Shown: positions 8,059-17,816 of the stretch, piece after piece | Layout of the letters: each line of letters begins with the position of its first letter | Position numbering within the stretch: position 1 is the stretch's first letter | Source: an uncultured Ignavibacteria bacterium | Lineage (GTDB): Bacteria > Bacteroidota > Ignavibacteria > Tepidaquicellales > Tepidaquicellaceae | NCBI GenBank assembly: GCA_937974175.1 | Contig: CALJIG010000062.1 | Location: forward strand, 1 to 64,000 | DNA: 64,000 nt | Direction of reading: 5' to 3' | Program-made: the position numbers and the translations under genes | Notes under the pieces: model-generated | Told to the model about the DNA's origin: nothing | Database searches by the model: none | Seen by the model: the letters and a program-made list of their open reading frames with translations, nothing else

Positions 8059-10911
8059 GTGAAGAAGCTAATAATACTTTTCTTCCTCTCATTATATCTT
8101 CCCTCATCTGCACAGTTTGTTGACTTCGGCAGGAATAAAGTTCAATATTCCGATTTTGAATGGAACACAATGTCTACGGAACATTTCAAAATTTATTACT
8201 ACAAAGAAGCCAAAGAACTAGCAGAACAAGGAGCATATTTTGCGGAAGAGCAATATAAAAACCTCGTTCAGAAATTCAATCACTCACTGTATGATACAGT
8301 CCCTATAATATTTTACGCCTCACCGTTACATTTTAAACAGACAAATACTTCACCCGGATTTATTCCCGATGGTGTCGGCGGTTTTTTTGAATTTGTAAAA
8401 GGCAGAGTTGTAATTCCATTCGAAGGTTCCATCGGACAGTTCCAGCATGTAATAGCTCACGAGCTTGTCCATGTATTCATGACATCAAAAATTTTATCTC
8501 AGCAAAAAATACACGGGCAGGTTTCAGAACGTATGCCGCCGTTATGGTTCACTGAAGGTCTTGCAGAATACTGGTCAACTAAATGGGATACTCAGGCGGA
8601 GATGGTATTGAAAGATGCTGTGATAAATAATTATATAGTGGGGCTGGATGACTGGGAAAATTTTTATGGAACATATTTAATGTACAAGCTCGGCCAAAAA
8701 GTTATTGAATATATTGCACAAAACTACGGCGAAGACAAAGTGTTGCAGCTTCAGGAAAATTTCTGGATGGATGATAACTTTTCAACAGTGATGGAAAAAA
8801 CTATAGGAAAAGATTATAAGGCATTCGACAGGGATTTTTTATATTACTTAAAAAAAATGTATCTGCCGGATTATGCTGACCACGATAATCCTTCACAGGT
8901 ATCGAAAAATATTTTCTCGGCAGGCTTTGCGCACAAGCCGACATTCAGTGACTTCAACGGTAAAAAAGATATTTATTATATAGGTAATCAGACCGGCTAC
9001 ACGAGCATTTATAAAACAAGCTTATCTCAGAGAGGCGAAGGTGAACTTGTTGTAAAAGGAGAATCTTCTGATGATTTCGAACAGTTCCATTTTTTCCGTA
9101 CGGGACTTGATGTATCATCAAAAGGTGTGCTGGCATTTATAACACAGAAAGGTGACAGAGATGCAATACATCTTTATGATGTAAGCAAAGAAAAATTGAT
9201 TTCGGATTTTTCATTTGATAATATTGTAAACATAGGTTCTCCGACATGGAGTAAAGACGGCAAGCTTATTGCCTTCCCTGCAACGGATTTTGGCGGAAGA
9301 AGCGATTTGTATATTCTTAATATAGAAACAGAAGCATTAACCAGATTAACTAATGATTATTATGATGAACGCGACCCGGATTTTTCTCCCGATGGAAAAT
9401 ATTTAGTTTTTTCTTCGGATAGAACCTCGTTTGGAATGAATAAATATAATTTATTTTTATATGAATTATCCACACATGCAATTACATATTTAACAATAGG
9501 AGACCAGATAGATTATAATCCGAGGTTTTCTCCGGACGGTTCAAAAGTAGTTTTCACATCCACTATTACCGGTGAGCAAAATATCTGGATGATTGATCTA
9601 AATAAAAACACTTCATCTTCAATTGGTAAACCGGGAAACACTTACCAGTGGGATAATCTGCCTGAAAATCTTGAAATGAAGCGGCTCACTAATTTTATCA
9701 CGGCTGCATATGATCCTGACTTTGCCGGTGATGATAAGATAATTTTCTCTAGTTATGAATATGGTTCTATTACTATCCGAATGCTGGATAACGTTTCGCA
9801 GATTTATGACACTTCTAAAGTGAGCGCAAAAATAGATTATACAAAGAAAGGTCAGAACTGGGATTTCGCAAAAATTGAATCCAATCCTAAAAAGAATCAG
9901 CTGAAGTATACAAAGGATTATGCTCTTGATATTGCTTCATCTTCAATTTCATCTGATCCAGTGTTCGGAACTAATGCCGGAGGAATAATTTCTCTTAGCG
10001 ATGTATTAAGCAATGAAAAATATTACATTCTACTTTTCAATAATTCAGATTCACAATCAGAATTCTGGAAAAGCTTTAACATTGCAATATCAAAAGTATC
10101 TCTTGAGCAAAGACTGAACTATGCCTATGGAATTTATCATCTCTCAGGCAAAAGATATGATTTAACGGAAAGCGATGTTTCCTACTATGAAAGAATTTAC
10201 GGAGGATATTTAAGCTTTTCATATCCGCTTTCGTTTTTTAAGCGGATTGAAACTTCTGTTAATTTAGCCGAGTCGAATAAGAATATTGATTTCCTTGATA
10301 ACACACGCTCCCTTCTGCTTTCAAATACTATAAGTTACGTTCACGATAATACACTGTGGACATATACCGGACCAATAGACGGGGAAAGATTCAATCTGAC
10401 ATTGGGATATACGTCGGATATCGATAATTCTAATTCAAATTATTACAGTATACTCTTAGATTACAGAAAGTACTTCCGCATATCAAATACAGTTGCTCTG
10501 GCATTCAGAGGACAGTACTTCATGAATGAAGGAAAAGAACCGAGAAGGTTTTTCATGGGAGGAAGCTGGTCTTTACGTGGATGGGATAGAAATTCCCTAC
10601 GCGGCAGCAAGCTATGGCAGTCAAATCTTGAACTCCGCTTTCCATTTATTAATGCTTTAATATTTAGATTTCCTCTTGGAATTAATCTCGGTTTCCCGGG
10701 GATTCGCGGAGCGTTATATGTAGATGCAGGAAATACATGGGATAACTTTGAAAATTACGGTGAGACGAAAGGCAGTATTGGCGGAGGCTTAAGATTAAAT
10801 TTATTCGGTTTTATCGGATTGAGATATGACATAGGAAAAAGAATTGAGAAGAATTTTACAAAACTTCAGTCAGGTTTATATCAGCAGTTTTATTTCGGCT
10901 GGGATTTTTAA
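8059..10911 (+). CDS. Secreted peptidase-like / TolB-type propeller / Omp85-like barrel fusion
   Basis: A 950-residue envelope protein with three parts. After a signal peptide (cut near SSAQ), residues about 30-260 form a gluzincin-type metallopeptidase region with HELVH at 134-138 and a downstream WFTEGLAEYW that would supply the third zinc ligand. Residues about 290-600 hold TolB/PD40 propeller blades (DPDFSPDGKYLVFSSD, NPRFSPDGSKVVFTS). The last 300 residues look like an Omp85/BamA-type beta barrel, with GGSWSLRGWDRNSLRG and LELRFPF, ending in FYFGWDF. The start is GTG, directly before KKLIILFFL. Role unknown; it probably sits in the outer membrane. Confidence 0.85.
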   Translation: MKKLIILFFLSLYLPSSAQFVDFGRNKVQYSDFEWNTMSTEHFKIYYYKEAKELAEQGAYFAEEQYKNLVQKFNHSLYDTVPIIFYASPLHFKQTNTSPGFIPDGVGGFFEFVKGRVVIPFEGSIGQFQHVIAHELVHVFMTSKILSQQKIHGQVSERMPPLWFTEGLAEYWSTKWDTQAEMVLKDAVINNYIVGLDDWENFYGTYLMYKLGQKVIEYIAQNYGEDKVLQLQENFWMDDNFSTVMEKTIGKDYKAFDRDFLYYLKKMYLPDYADHDNPSQVSKNIFSAGFAHKPTFSDFNGKKDIYYIGNQTGYTSIYKTSLSQRGEGELVVKGESSDDFEQFHFFRTGLDVSSKGVLAFITQKGDRDAIHLYDVSKEKLISDFSFDNIVNIGSPTWSKDGKLIAFPATDFGGRSDLYILNIETEALTRLTNDYYDERDPDFSPDGKYLVFSSDRTSFGMNKYNLFLYELSTHAITYLTIGDQIDYNPRFSPDGSKVVFTSTITGEQNIWMIDLNKNTSSSIGKPGNTYQWDNLPENLEMKRLTNFITAAYDPDFAGDDKIIFSSYEYGSITIRMLDNVSQIYDTSKVSAKIDYTKKGQNWDFAKIESNPKKNQLKYTKDYALDIASSSISSDPVFGTNAGGIISLSDVLSNEKYYILLFNNSDSQSEFWKSFNIAISKVSLEQRLNYAYGIYHLSGKRYDLTESDVSYYERIYGGYLSFSYPLSFFKRIETSVNLAESNKNIDFLDNTRSLLLSNTISYVHDNTLWTYTGPIDGERFNLTLGYTSDIDNSNSNYYSILLDYRKYFRISNTVALAFRGQYFMNEGKEPRRFFMGGSWSLRGWDRNSLRGSKLWQSNLELRFPFINALIFRFPLGINLGFPGIRGALYVDAGNTWDNFENYGETKGSIGGGLRLNLFGFIGLRYDIGKRIEKNFTKLQSGLYQQFYFGWDF

Positions 10912-11543
10912 ATTGTCTCTAAACCGGTACACATAAAATCCAAAACTCTGCCTGCAATGTAATCAGCAAGGTCATTAAAATCCTTGGGATTATATTCGAA
11001 GCTTGGCATTGCCGGAACAATTTTTCCGCCGGCATCCATTATCTTGCGCATATTATCAAGGTGCAGTTTGTTTATAGGAGTTTCCCTCGGCACTATTATC
11101 ATAGGCTTTGAGTAGGAAAATGCAAAGTCAGCAGATTTTTCAATTAAGTTTTTGCAATCACCGCAGGCAATACCGGATACATAATTCATAGCGCAAGGGC
11201 AGATAATCATTCCGAAGCAGTCATACCCTGTTGAAAAAATTTCCGATTTTAAATCCAGATTGTTATGAAACTTCACAGTAGATTTTAATAACAGCACATC
11301 AGGGAAAAGAGTATTAAGATTACACTTCGTTATATCAATTCCGCACTCATCCATCAAAGTGTATTGGCCGTATTCACTTACGATGATGTCAACATTAAAT
11401 TCATTTATCAGTAAGGCTCGCAGCATTCTTAAGCTGTAAATTGCGCCGCTTGTACCTGTAATGCCCAGTATAACATTTTTACCGCTTCCGTTAACGTTCT
11501 TTATTAAGCTTTTAGTTTCAGTTTTTACTTCTGCCTGTGCCAT
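10908..11543 (-). CDS. ubiX: UbiX family flavin prenyltransferase
   Basis: UbiX-type enzyme that prenylates FMN to make the prenylated cofactor used by UbiD decarboxylases. The N-terminal flavin loop GITGTSGAIYSLRML, the central CPCAMNYVSGIACG and PRETPINKLHLDNMRKI are family motifs. The 211-residue length is normal, with a short poorly conserved N-terminal extension before the flavin loop. No ubiD lies in the window. Its stop overlaps the end of the plus-strand barrel-protein gene by 4 nt. It is the last gene of a four-gene minus-strand run. Confidence 0.9.
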   Translation of the reverse strand: MAQAEVKTETKSLIKNVNGSGKNVILGITGTSGAIYSLRMLRALLINEFNVDIIVSEYGQYTLMDECGIDITKCNLNTLFPDVLLLKSTVKFHNNLDLKSEIFSTGYDCFGMIICPCAMNYVSGIACGDCKNLIEKSADFAFSYSKPMIIVPRETPINKLHLDNMRKIMDAGGKIVPAMPSFEYNPKDFNDLADYIAGRVLDFMCTGLETI

Positions 11544-11547
11544 AGAT

Positions 11548-13074
11548 TTAGTTCCTGTTGATTAAAAAAGATATGCCTGTAAAAATAATTACGGCTCCAA
11601 TTACAAAAATAACATTTTGGAAAACAAAAATCTGAATAATAAATATTATTGCTCCCAGCAGCATATTAAACATCACTTCTCCGAATTTTGAAGCAGAATT
11701 AAATTTTGAACTTTCCATTGTAAACGGAAGCCGTTTATCCACAGTAAGAAATATAGTGTTCAAAAGATAGATCGCAGAAGTTATATATGCGAGATTGAAT
11801 ATAATTGTTACAGGGTCAAGTCTTACAGCAAGCAGAATTGTCATCAATATCAAAAGCGGAAAATAAAAATTGAAATAGATGTACTTTGCTATTCCGAGAT
11901 TAAGGTGGTGAGGGTTATCTATCGGAAGCATTTTAAAAATCATTTCAGAATTTTGCGAGTGCTCATCGGCAATTCTTGTATTTGAGTAAAGCATTCTAAC
12001 GCTTAAAATTGTCATAAATGTAATTGACGGGCTTAAAACCATCAGTGAGCTGCCTGCAAGTGAGCCTATATTTTTCAAACTGCTTATTGTCAGGAAATCC
12101 GTTCCTGCAAAGATTCCAATTACACAAAAGATAATGGGAAATAAAAGCAACGGAAAATATTTGGTCCGTAAAAATTTAGAATTGCTGAGCTGGTTGCTAA
12201 GCAAGTTATATGATGCAGTCTGAATGTTATTTCTGAGCATGTATTTGTGTACAAAGTTACTCCAGAAATCAAAATTAATTTTACTCTTTCCTTTTTTCTT
12301 CTTTTCAACCTTTGAAATTTTGGAATGCAGCTCAAAAAATTTTGCAGACATAAATTTATATAATCCGAAATATACAGCGGCAGCAATCAAAAGAATAACA
12401 GGCAGCAATACAGGATTATAAATTGCTTTGGCGAAAAAGACCTGCGGCATATATCTTACAAACTCTATCTCCAGAATATCTTTCTTTTCAAACCTGATTG
12501 CTTTTGATGAAGCAGTAGATGAATACATTACAAACGCAAAAAATATTATTTGAAGTATGTATACGAAAGCATTTGATTTACCTGCGAATTTATTCAACAC
12601 CAATACATAGAGATAAAGTAAAACTCCAATGAAAGTAAAGTTGAATAAAAGGGAACATACAAAAAACAAAGCTACCTTAAGAGCATCACCCGTATAAACA
12701 TAGAAAAAAATCATTTGCGATACTGAAGACACCATAAAAAAAGCAAATATCATTACAGAGGCAGAACAGAACTTAGCAATAAAAAAATCTTTTTGTTCCA
12801 GAGGAAGATTAATAAGCCCCTCAAAGTAATTTTTTGCAAGAAAGAGGTTGTCGAAATCGTTCAATACAACAAATGCTATAAAAAAAATATTTATTGAGAA
12901 AGAAAGCGCAGCAAAACTAAACTCATTGAAGCCGTTGAAATTTGTAAAGGAAAGAATTCCGTTTGTGAGAAGATAAGTAGTTAAAAGTCCGATAATTTTT
13001 TTCTTTCCGGCTTTATCTTTATCTCTGAAATCGAGGCTTAAAAATAATTTAAACAGTTCCTTGAATTGATTCAT
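11548..13074 (-). CDS. Polytopic membrane protein, ABC-2-permease-like
   Basis: A 508-residue integral membrane protein with about ten to twelve hydrophobic segments and a basic cytoplasmic stretch near the middle (KVEKKKKGKSK). The overall look resembles ABC-2-type permeases of Bacteroidota, but no ATPase gene is adjacent and no diagnostic motif is visible, so function is unassigned. Its start overlaps the mltG stop by 4 nt, and ubiX follows after 4 nt, so the three are likely cotranscribed. Confidence 0.8.
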   Translation of the reverse strand: MNQFKELFKLFLSLDFRDKDKAGKKKIIGLLTTYLLTNGILSFTNFNGFNEFSFAALSFSINIFFIAFVVLNDFDNLFLAKNYFEGLINLPLEQKDFFIAKFCSASVMIFAFFMVSSVSQMIFFYVYTGDALKVALFFVCSLLFNFTFIGVLLYLYVLVLNKFAGKSNAFVYILQIIFFAFVMYSSTASSKAIRFEKKDILEIEFVRYMPQVFFAKAIYNPVLLPVILLIAAAVYFGLYKFMSAKFFELHSKISKVEKKKKGKSKINFDFWSNFVHKYMLRNNIQTASYNLLSNQLSNSKFLRTKYFPLLLFPIIFCVIGIFAGTDFLTISSLKNIGSLAGSSLMVLSPSITFMTILSVRMLYSNTRIADEHSQNSEMIFKMLPIDNPHHLNLGIAKYIYFNFYFPLLILMTILLAVRLDPVTIIFNLAYITSAIYLLNTIFLTVDKRLPFTMESSKFNSASKFGEVMFNMLLGAIIFIIQIFVFQNVIFVIGAVIIFTGISFLINRN

Positions 13075-14183
13075 TTCTTTTGCTGAGCCATTTTTTTTCT
13101 ATAAACATCAACTGCTTTTAAATGGTCTGCATAATTTTCTGTAAATGTATGACCGCCTTCACCTGTTGCAACGAAGAAAATATAGTTATGGCTTTCCGGA
13201 TTTATAGCCGCCTTAATTGAAGATATAGATGGGTTATTTATCGGTCCAGGCGGCAACCCTTTTATTATATAAGTATTGTAAGGAGATTTTACATGTAAAT
13301 CATCATAAGTAAGTCTTTTTTTAAATTCCGGTAATGCATATTGAACAGTCGGATCAGCTTCAAGCTTCATATTTTTTCTAATTCTATTGTAGTAAACTCC
13401 GGCTATTCTGGATTTCTCATCTTCCTTTCTTGTTTCACCTTCTATAATAGAAGCCATCTTCATCACATTATAAAAATTCATTTTCTTAGCAGCGATTGAA
13501 TCCATAATCTCAGAATTATTAAAAACTTTTTTTCTGAACTCGTTGAATAATATTTTTACCAACCCTTTTTCTGTGATATCTAAAGGTACATCATAAGTAT
13601 CAGGGTATAAAAATCCTTCAAGAGATTTGACTGAATCACTCAATCCCAGTAAAGCTATAAGTGAATCGTTGCTTGCTTCCTCTATAAATTTGTCACGGGA
13701 GAGACCCAGATATTTTTCGGCATTTTTACCGATCTGTTTTATCATTAAACCTTCATTGACTGTAAACTTAACAGATTGAAATAAGCTCGCATCTGTAATG
13801 ATATTGAGTACGTCAAGATTTGTCATACCGGTCTTAAAAATATATCTGCGTGAAATAACTTTATCATCTTTACCTGTAAATTTACCTAAAACTTTCAGAA
13901 CAAATGCGCTGGGGATAATATCTTTATTCTTTAGCTCCTGTACTATTTCTGAAAAATTCTCTCCCGGTCTGATATCAAACTCTTTGTCCTTTCCGTCTTT
14001 CCATTTGTATTTAGAGAACATACTCTGCTGAACTATAAATCCGCACAAAAAAATATTAAACGCGCTAAATATAATTAAATATTTTAAGAAAACTTTCTTC
14101 GGCTCTCCCGCAGAAAATTTTCTTACGATATTTAATACGGCATTATTTTGTAAAAGATTGTTTAACATTTTTGTAAAATTCAA
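13071..14183 (-). CDS. mltG: Endolytic peptidoglycan transglycosylase MltG
   Basis: MltG (YceG) cleaves nascent glycan strands in the inner membrane and limits their length. One membrane segment lies near residues 30-52. It is followed by a LysM-like region (FDIRPGENFSEIVQELK) and the catalytic domain with MASIIEGETRKEDEKSRIAG, containing the catalytic glutamate, then YNRIRKNMKLEADPTVQYAL and PYNTYIIKGLPPGPI. At 370 residues it is typical. It is translationally coupled by a 4-nt overlap to the membrane-protein gene downstream. Confidence 0.93.
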   Translation of the reverse strand: MNFTKMLNNLLQNNAVLNIVRKFSAGEPKKVFLKYLIIFSAFNIFLCGFIVQQSMFSKYKWKDGKDKEFDIRPGENFSEIVQELKNKDIIPSAFVLKVLGKFTGKDDKVISRRYIFKTGMTNLDVLNIITDASLFQSVKFTVNEGLMIKQIGKNAEKYLGLSRDKFIEEASNDSLIALLGLSDSVKSLEGFLYPDTYDVPLDITEKGLVKILFNEFRKKVFNNSEIMDSIAAKKMNFYNVMKMASIIEGETRKEDEKSRIAGVYYNRIRKNMKLEADPTVQYALPEFKKRLTYDDLHVKSPYNTYIIKGLPPGPINNPSISSIKAAINPESHNYIFFVATGEGGHTFTENYADHLKAVDVYRKKMAQQKK

Positions 14184-14233
14184 AAGGCGAAGATAAAACT
14201 CCGCCTTTGTGTATAAGAACTATGATTTAAAAA

Positions 14234-16198
14234 TTATTTTACATTGGTTGTATCACTTACACTTTTCAGCATTTCAATTGCCTTCGTATCCGCAGGTTTC
14301 AGTATTACATATTTTTCCAGGTATTTTTTTGCGTTCGGTTTATCATTAAGTGATTTATAATAATTGCCTAATCCAATCAGCGCTTCTTTAAAATCGGGAT
14401 AAAGTTCAACAGCTTTTAACAAGCTCTTTTCATAATTTTTTGCATCATTAGCGCTGCCGTATACAATAGCCATTAGATAATAAGTAAGTGAAGACTTGTT
14501 GTCCATTGCCAGCATTTGATTGAGAACATTCAGCGCCTGGTTCTGCATTCCTTTCTGATTTATAAACTGACCTACGTAATCCACACCACTGTTTACCTCT
14601 TTAGATAAAATATGAGTGGAATCGGGATTGAATTTAAATACCTCCATAATTTCCTGTGGAGCGCCTTCGGGTGAGATAAACAAAGGAGTTTGGTTTACGA
14701 CTCTGTACCACTCTCTTAAGAATGCCAGATAAGCTACATTGTTTTTCTTTAAATATTCTCTCATGTACTCTACGTAATTTTTATCGTGAAGTTTGTTTAT
14801 TAGCTCAGGAGTTACAAGTCCGGCAACATCAACAATTTTTCTTTGACTGTAAAATGCAATTGCACCTACATCGTGCGTTCCGATTATATCTGTTTCTTTT
14901 GTATTATCTCTTATCCATTTTGCGGCAACAACCTGCCTGTCATTTATATATTTGCACTCTGTAGCATAGGCAGTTTTATTATCCAGATAATTGGGTACAC
15001 TTAATACTAATACAAGAAGTATAAGAATGAAATTAAGACCGTTTGCAATTTGTTTGCTTTTGAAGTATGAAGCTGTTAATCTTGCGAGTTCACGAAATCC
15101 TCCCATTGAAACTATAATCAAGAATGGAATTATAGGCATCAAATATCTTCCGAATCTGTGTGCATAAGGGAGTTTGAACCAGTAAATAAACACAAGCGCA
15201 AATGCAAAGACTATATATAAAAAATTCGGATTATATTTTTTCTTAGCAGTATCGAAAACAAATTTCAGTGTGGAAATAATAAATCCGAACATTATTACTC
15301 CGTATGCCCCCGATGTAAAATAATCCCAAACTTCTCCCTGTAAAAATGCCGAACGGCTTCTGAATTCCGGCGAGTAATATGTCAGCTTTGCATTGTAAGT
15401 ATTAGGTAAAATTGAACCGGATAATTTGAGATTCATTCCGAAGTATGCCAGAATAATAACTGCAAATATTCCTCCCATTTTTATCAATTCACTCTTTGTA
15501 AATAAAACTATGCTTTTATCTTTCTTAGCAAGATAAACACACCACAAATAATCTAAAACTAATGCGCCTAAAAAAGCTGTTGCATCAGGACGTGTCCAGA
15601 TAAGCAGACCTGCAAATACTGCCGTTGCCACAGACTGTCGTTTTTTATAAGAGTAAGCGGTAATTAATAATAAGAAAATAAACATCGTCGTTTCCATGCC
15701 TGAATTAGCAATGAAACTCATCCATTTATCAACAACAAAAATTGCAGTGCAAGCTAAAGCAAAAATATTTTCTTTTGAAAACTCAAATGAGCTCAGCCTG
15801 TAAAACCATATTCCTGCCAGAACAAAAAATATTATTCCGAGCACATAGCTGAGAACCATTTCATTTTTTGTTATTAAAAATCCTACTGCAAGAATCATTG
15901 TATAAATCGGAGAAGTTGAACCGGCTGTCGACATTTCATTTTTGAAATATGAAAAGTTGCCGTACTCAGCAAGATTTTTTGCAAATGTTAAATGTATCCA
16001 TGGGTCATCAAGCGGAAAGCCGTTATATCCATTTACCGAGTTAGCCGATATTAAATACACCACAGCCAGCAATACCGATAACGCTGCGATGGAAAAATAT
16101 ATTATATAGGTTTGATTTTTGTTTGGTTCGAAAGGTATTTCTATGTTTACCTTTTCAGCTGCAGTTTTCTTGTTTTCTGCCTTCTTATTTTTAGCCAT
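14234..16198 (-). CDS. GT39-like membrane glycosyltransferase with C-terminal TPR
   Basis: A 654-residue membrane protein with a lysine-rich N-terminal cytoplasmic tail, then about ten transmembrane segments. The first extracytoplasmic loop has GFPLDDPWIHLTFAKNLAEYG, the acidic pair typical of ArnT/PMT-like glycosyltransferases that use polyprenyl-linked sugar donors. The soluble C-terminal part (from about residue 430) ends in TPR-like repeats (ALIGLGNYYKSLNDKPNAKKYLEKY). Substrate unknown; protein or lipid glycosylation is plausible. It is the first gene of the minus-strand group ending in ubiX, 50 bp upstream of mltG. Confidence 0.83.
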   Translation of the reverse strand: MAKNKKAENKKTAAEKVNIEIPFEPNKNQTYIIYFSIAALSVLLAVVYLISANSVNGYNGFPLDDPWIHLTFAKNLAEYGNFSYFKNEMSTAGSTSPIYTMILAVGFLITKNEMVLSYVLGIIFFVLAGIWFYRLSSFEFSKENIFALACTAIFVVDKWMSFIANSGMETTMFIFLLLITAYSYKKRQSVATAVFAGLLIWTRPDATAFLGALVLDYLWCVYLAKKDKSIVLFTKSELIKMGGIFAVIILAYFGMNLKLSGSILPNTYNAKLTYYSPEFRSRSAFLQGEVWDYFTSGAYGVIMFGFIISTLKFVFDTAKKKYNPNFLYIVFAFALVFIYWFKLPYAHRFGRYLMPIIPFLIIVSMGGFRELARLTASYFKSKQIANGLNFILILLVLVLSVPNYLDNKTAYATECKYINDRQVVAAKWIRDNTKETDIIGTHDVGAIAFYSQRKIVDVAGLVTPELINKLHDKNYVEYMREYLKKNNVAYLAFLREWYRVVNQTPLFISPEGAPQEIMEVFKFNPDSTHILSKEVNSGVDYVGQFINQKGMQNQALNVLNQMLAMDNKSSLTYYLMAIVYGSANDAKNYEKSLLKAVELYPDFKEALIGLGNYYKSLNDKPNAKKYLEKYVILKPADTKAIEMLKSVSDTTNVK

Positions 16199-16276
16199 TT
16201 TTTAAATTACGTACAGATAAAAGTAATTTCAATTTACTTTTTTTTATGCGATTAATCTTCTTATATTCAATCACTT

Positions 16277-16600
16277 ATGGCTCCTGTAAAAATCCTCATT
16301 TTTCTTTTTTCCGTTGTAAATATTGGCCAGGTAATAATGATGTTCGGCGGCGGTATTGAAAAACCGCGCCTGACAGTATTATTAAATCTTTTTCATATTG
16401 AAGTGGATGCATTTCCCGGATTTACAATTTCAATAGGTACATTTGTTCTTCTTGTCTTTGCTTTCTTTGCATTTTTCATGCACTTTATTAATTACAAAGA
16501 GCATTATTCTGCTTTTTTCCGGTTTTTAATTATTGCCAATTTCTTTGTAGCATTCATCGCAGTTTTGTTTAATTTTTATCTGTACTTTTTAAAAGGGTAA
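16277..16600 (+). CDS. Small integral membrane protein
   Basis: A 107-residue protein with three likely transmembrane segments (about 4-25, 50-72 and 82-105). Not recognised. It starts 78 bp from the divergent glycosyltransferase gene and is followed after 55 bp by the thioredoxin-TPR gene in the same direction. No motif suggests a function. Confidence 0.65.
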   Translation: MAPVKILIFLFSVVNIGQVIMMFGGGIEKPRLTVLLNLFHIEVDAFPGFTISIGTFVLLVFAFFAFFMHFINYKEHYSAFFRFLIIANFFVAFIAVLFNFYLYFLKG

Positions 16601-16655
16601 AATTAAACATTGAAGATAGATTTGCGTATAATTAATTTATTAAAACATCAAGAAA

Positions 16656-17750
16656 ATGAAAAACTATTATAAATTCGCTTTACTTCTTGTAATAGCCCTC
16701 ATCATGGGATTTAAAGCGGCAAATGCAGATGAAATTGCATTTGAAAAAGGCACTTTCAACGAAGTTCTCCAAAAAGCAAAAGAGCAAAATAAAATTGTAA
16801 TGATTGACTTCGTTACTGACTGGTGTATATGGTGTAAGCACCTGGATATGAGAGTGTACAATAATAAGAAAGTTGTGCGTTATGCTGAAGAGAATCAGAT
16901 AAACTGGAAAACAGATGCCGAAAAAGAAGGAAAAGACCTTGCTAAAAAATATGGAGTATCGGGATACCCAACTTTAGTTTTTGTTGATTCGGATGGAAAT
17001 GAAATAGATAAAATTGTAGGTTTCTATCCTGCACCGGATTTTCTTGAGAACATCAAAAAAATAAACGAAAGAAGAAGCACTTTAGCTTACCTTCAAAATA
17101 ATTATAATAGCAACAAGACTGATCTGAAAGCTAATATGGAGCTTGCCACAAAATTAGTTGAGCAGGATAAAGCGGATGATGCAAAACAATATTTAAATTA
17201 TATTATTTCACAGGACCCTTCTAACTCAGCAGGATATACAGATGATGCAGAGCTTACTCTTGCAATGATGAGTGTAAAAGATAAAGCACCTGAAGCATAT
17301 ATCACTGATATAAATGCCTTGCTGATAAAATATCCGAAATCAAATCTTCAAAAAGATGCAAAGATATTTTTAGCCGATAAATATTCAGAAGCAAAAAATG
17401 ATGACGATGCTTTTAAAACATATAAAAGTCTGATAAAAAAATATCCTAAAGATGATATGGTAAGATTTTACATGGGCCAGTATTATTTGGGAAAGGCTAG
17501 AAAAATTAATTCAGATACTTTAGCCGCAGCATCAGATTATAAAGATGCGATAAAAAATATAAATAAAAGTCTTCCTTATTTTAAAGGAGGAATTTTTGAA
17601 GCAAGTTCGTACAATGTAATGGCTGATGTTTATTATAAGCTTGGAGATATGAAAAAGGCGCAAAGGTCAATAGATAAGGCATTGGTACTATGGCCTGACA
17701 ATAAAACCTACAATAAAACAAAAGATAAAGTTTACGCAATCGCGAAATAA
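16656..17750 (+). CDS. Secreted thioredoxin-fold protein with TPR domain
   Basis: Periplasmic thiol-disulfide protein. A signal peptide (cut near ANA) precedes a thioredoxin domain with WCIWC (cysteines 57 and 60) and a cis-proline segment GVSGYPTLVFVDSDG. The second half (about residues 150-364) consists of TPR-like helices (SYNVMADVYYKLGDMKKAQRSIDKAL). The active site resembles DsbD-gamma/thioredoxin_7 domains. It may reduce or fold envelope proteins. A terminator follows immediately. Confidence 0.87.
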   Translation: MKNYYKFALLLVIALIMGFKAANADEIAFEKGTFNEVLQKAKEQNKIVMIDFVTDWCIWCKHLDMRVYNNKKVVRYAEENQINWKTDAEKEGKDLAKKYGVSGYPTLVFVDSDGNEIDKIVGFYPAPDFLENIKKINERRSTLAYLQNNYNSNKTDLKANMELATKLVEQDKADDAKQYLNYIISQDPSNSAGYTDDAELTLAMMSVKDKAPEAYITDINALLIKYPKSNLQKDAKIFLADKYSEAKNDDDAFKTYKSLIKKYPKDDMVRFYMGQYYLGKARKINSDTLAAASDYKDAIKNINKSLPYFKGGIFEASSYNVMADVYYKLGDMKKAQRSIDKALVLWPDNKTYNKTKDKVYAIAK

Positions 17751-17771
17751 TTTTAACATTTAATTTATTTT

Positions 17772-17804
17772 AAACCTGATAGTATTATGCTCTCAGGTTT
17801 TTTT
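17772..17804 (+). terminator. Rho-independent terminator of thioredoxin-TPR gene
   Basis: An 8-bp stem AAACCTGA/TCAGGTTT (17772-17779 with 17793-17800) is followed by a T tract. An in-frame ATG for the next gene at 17787 falls inside the loop, which argues for a later start. Confidence 0.8.
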
Positions 17805-17816
17805 ATGCAAAAAAAT

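Noticed and set aside
7655..8170. 171-codon minus-strand frame spanning the VOC gene end and the peptidase/barrel gene start
   Set aside because: It crosses two well-supported plus-strand genes and has no recognisable features.
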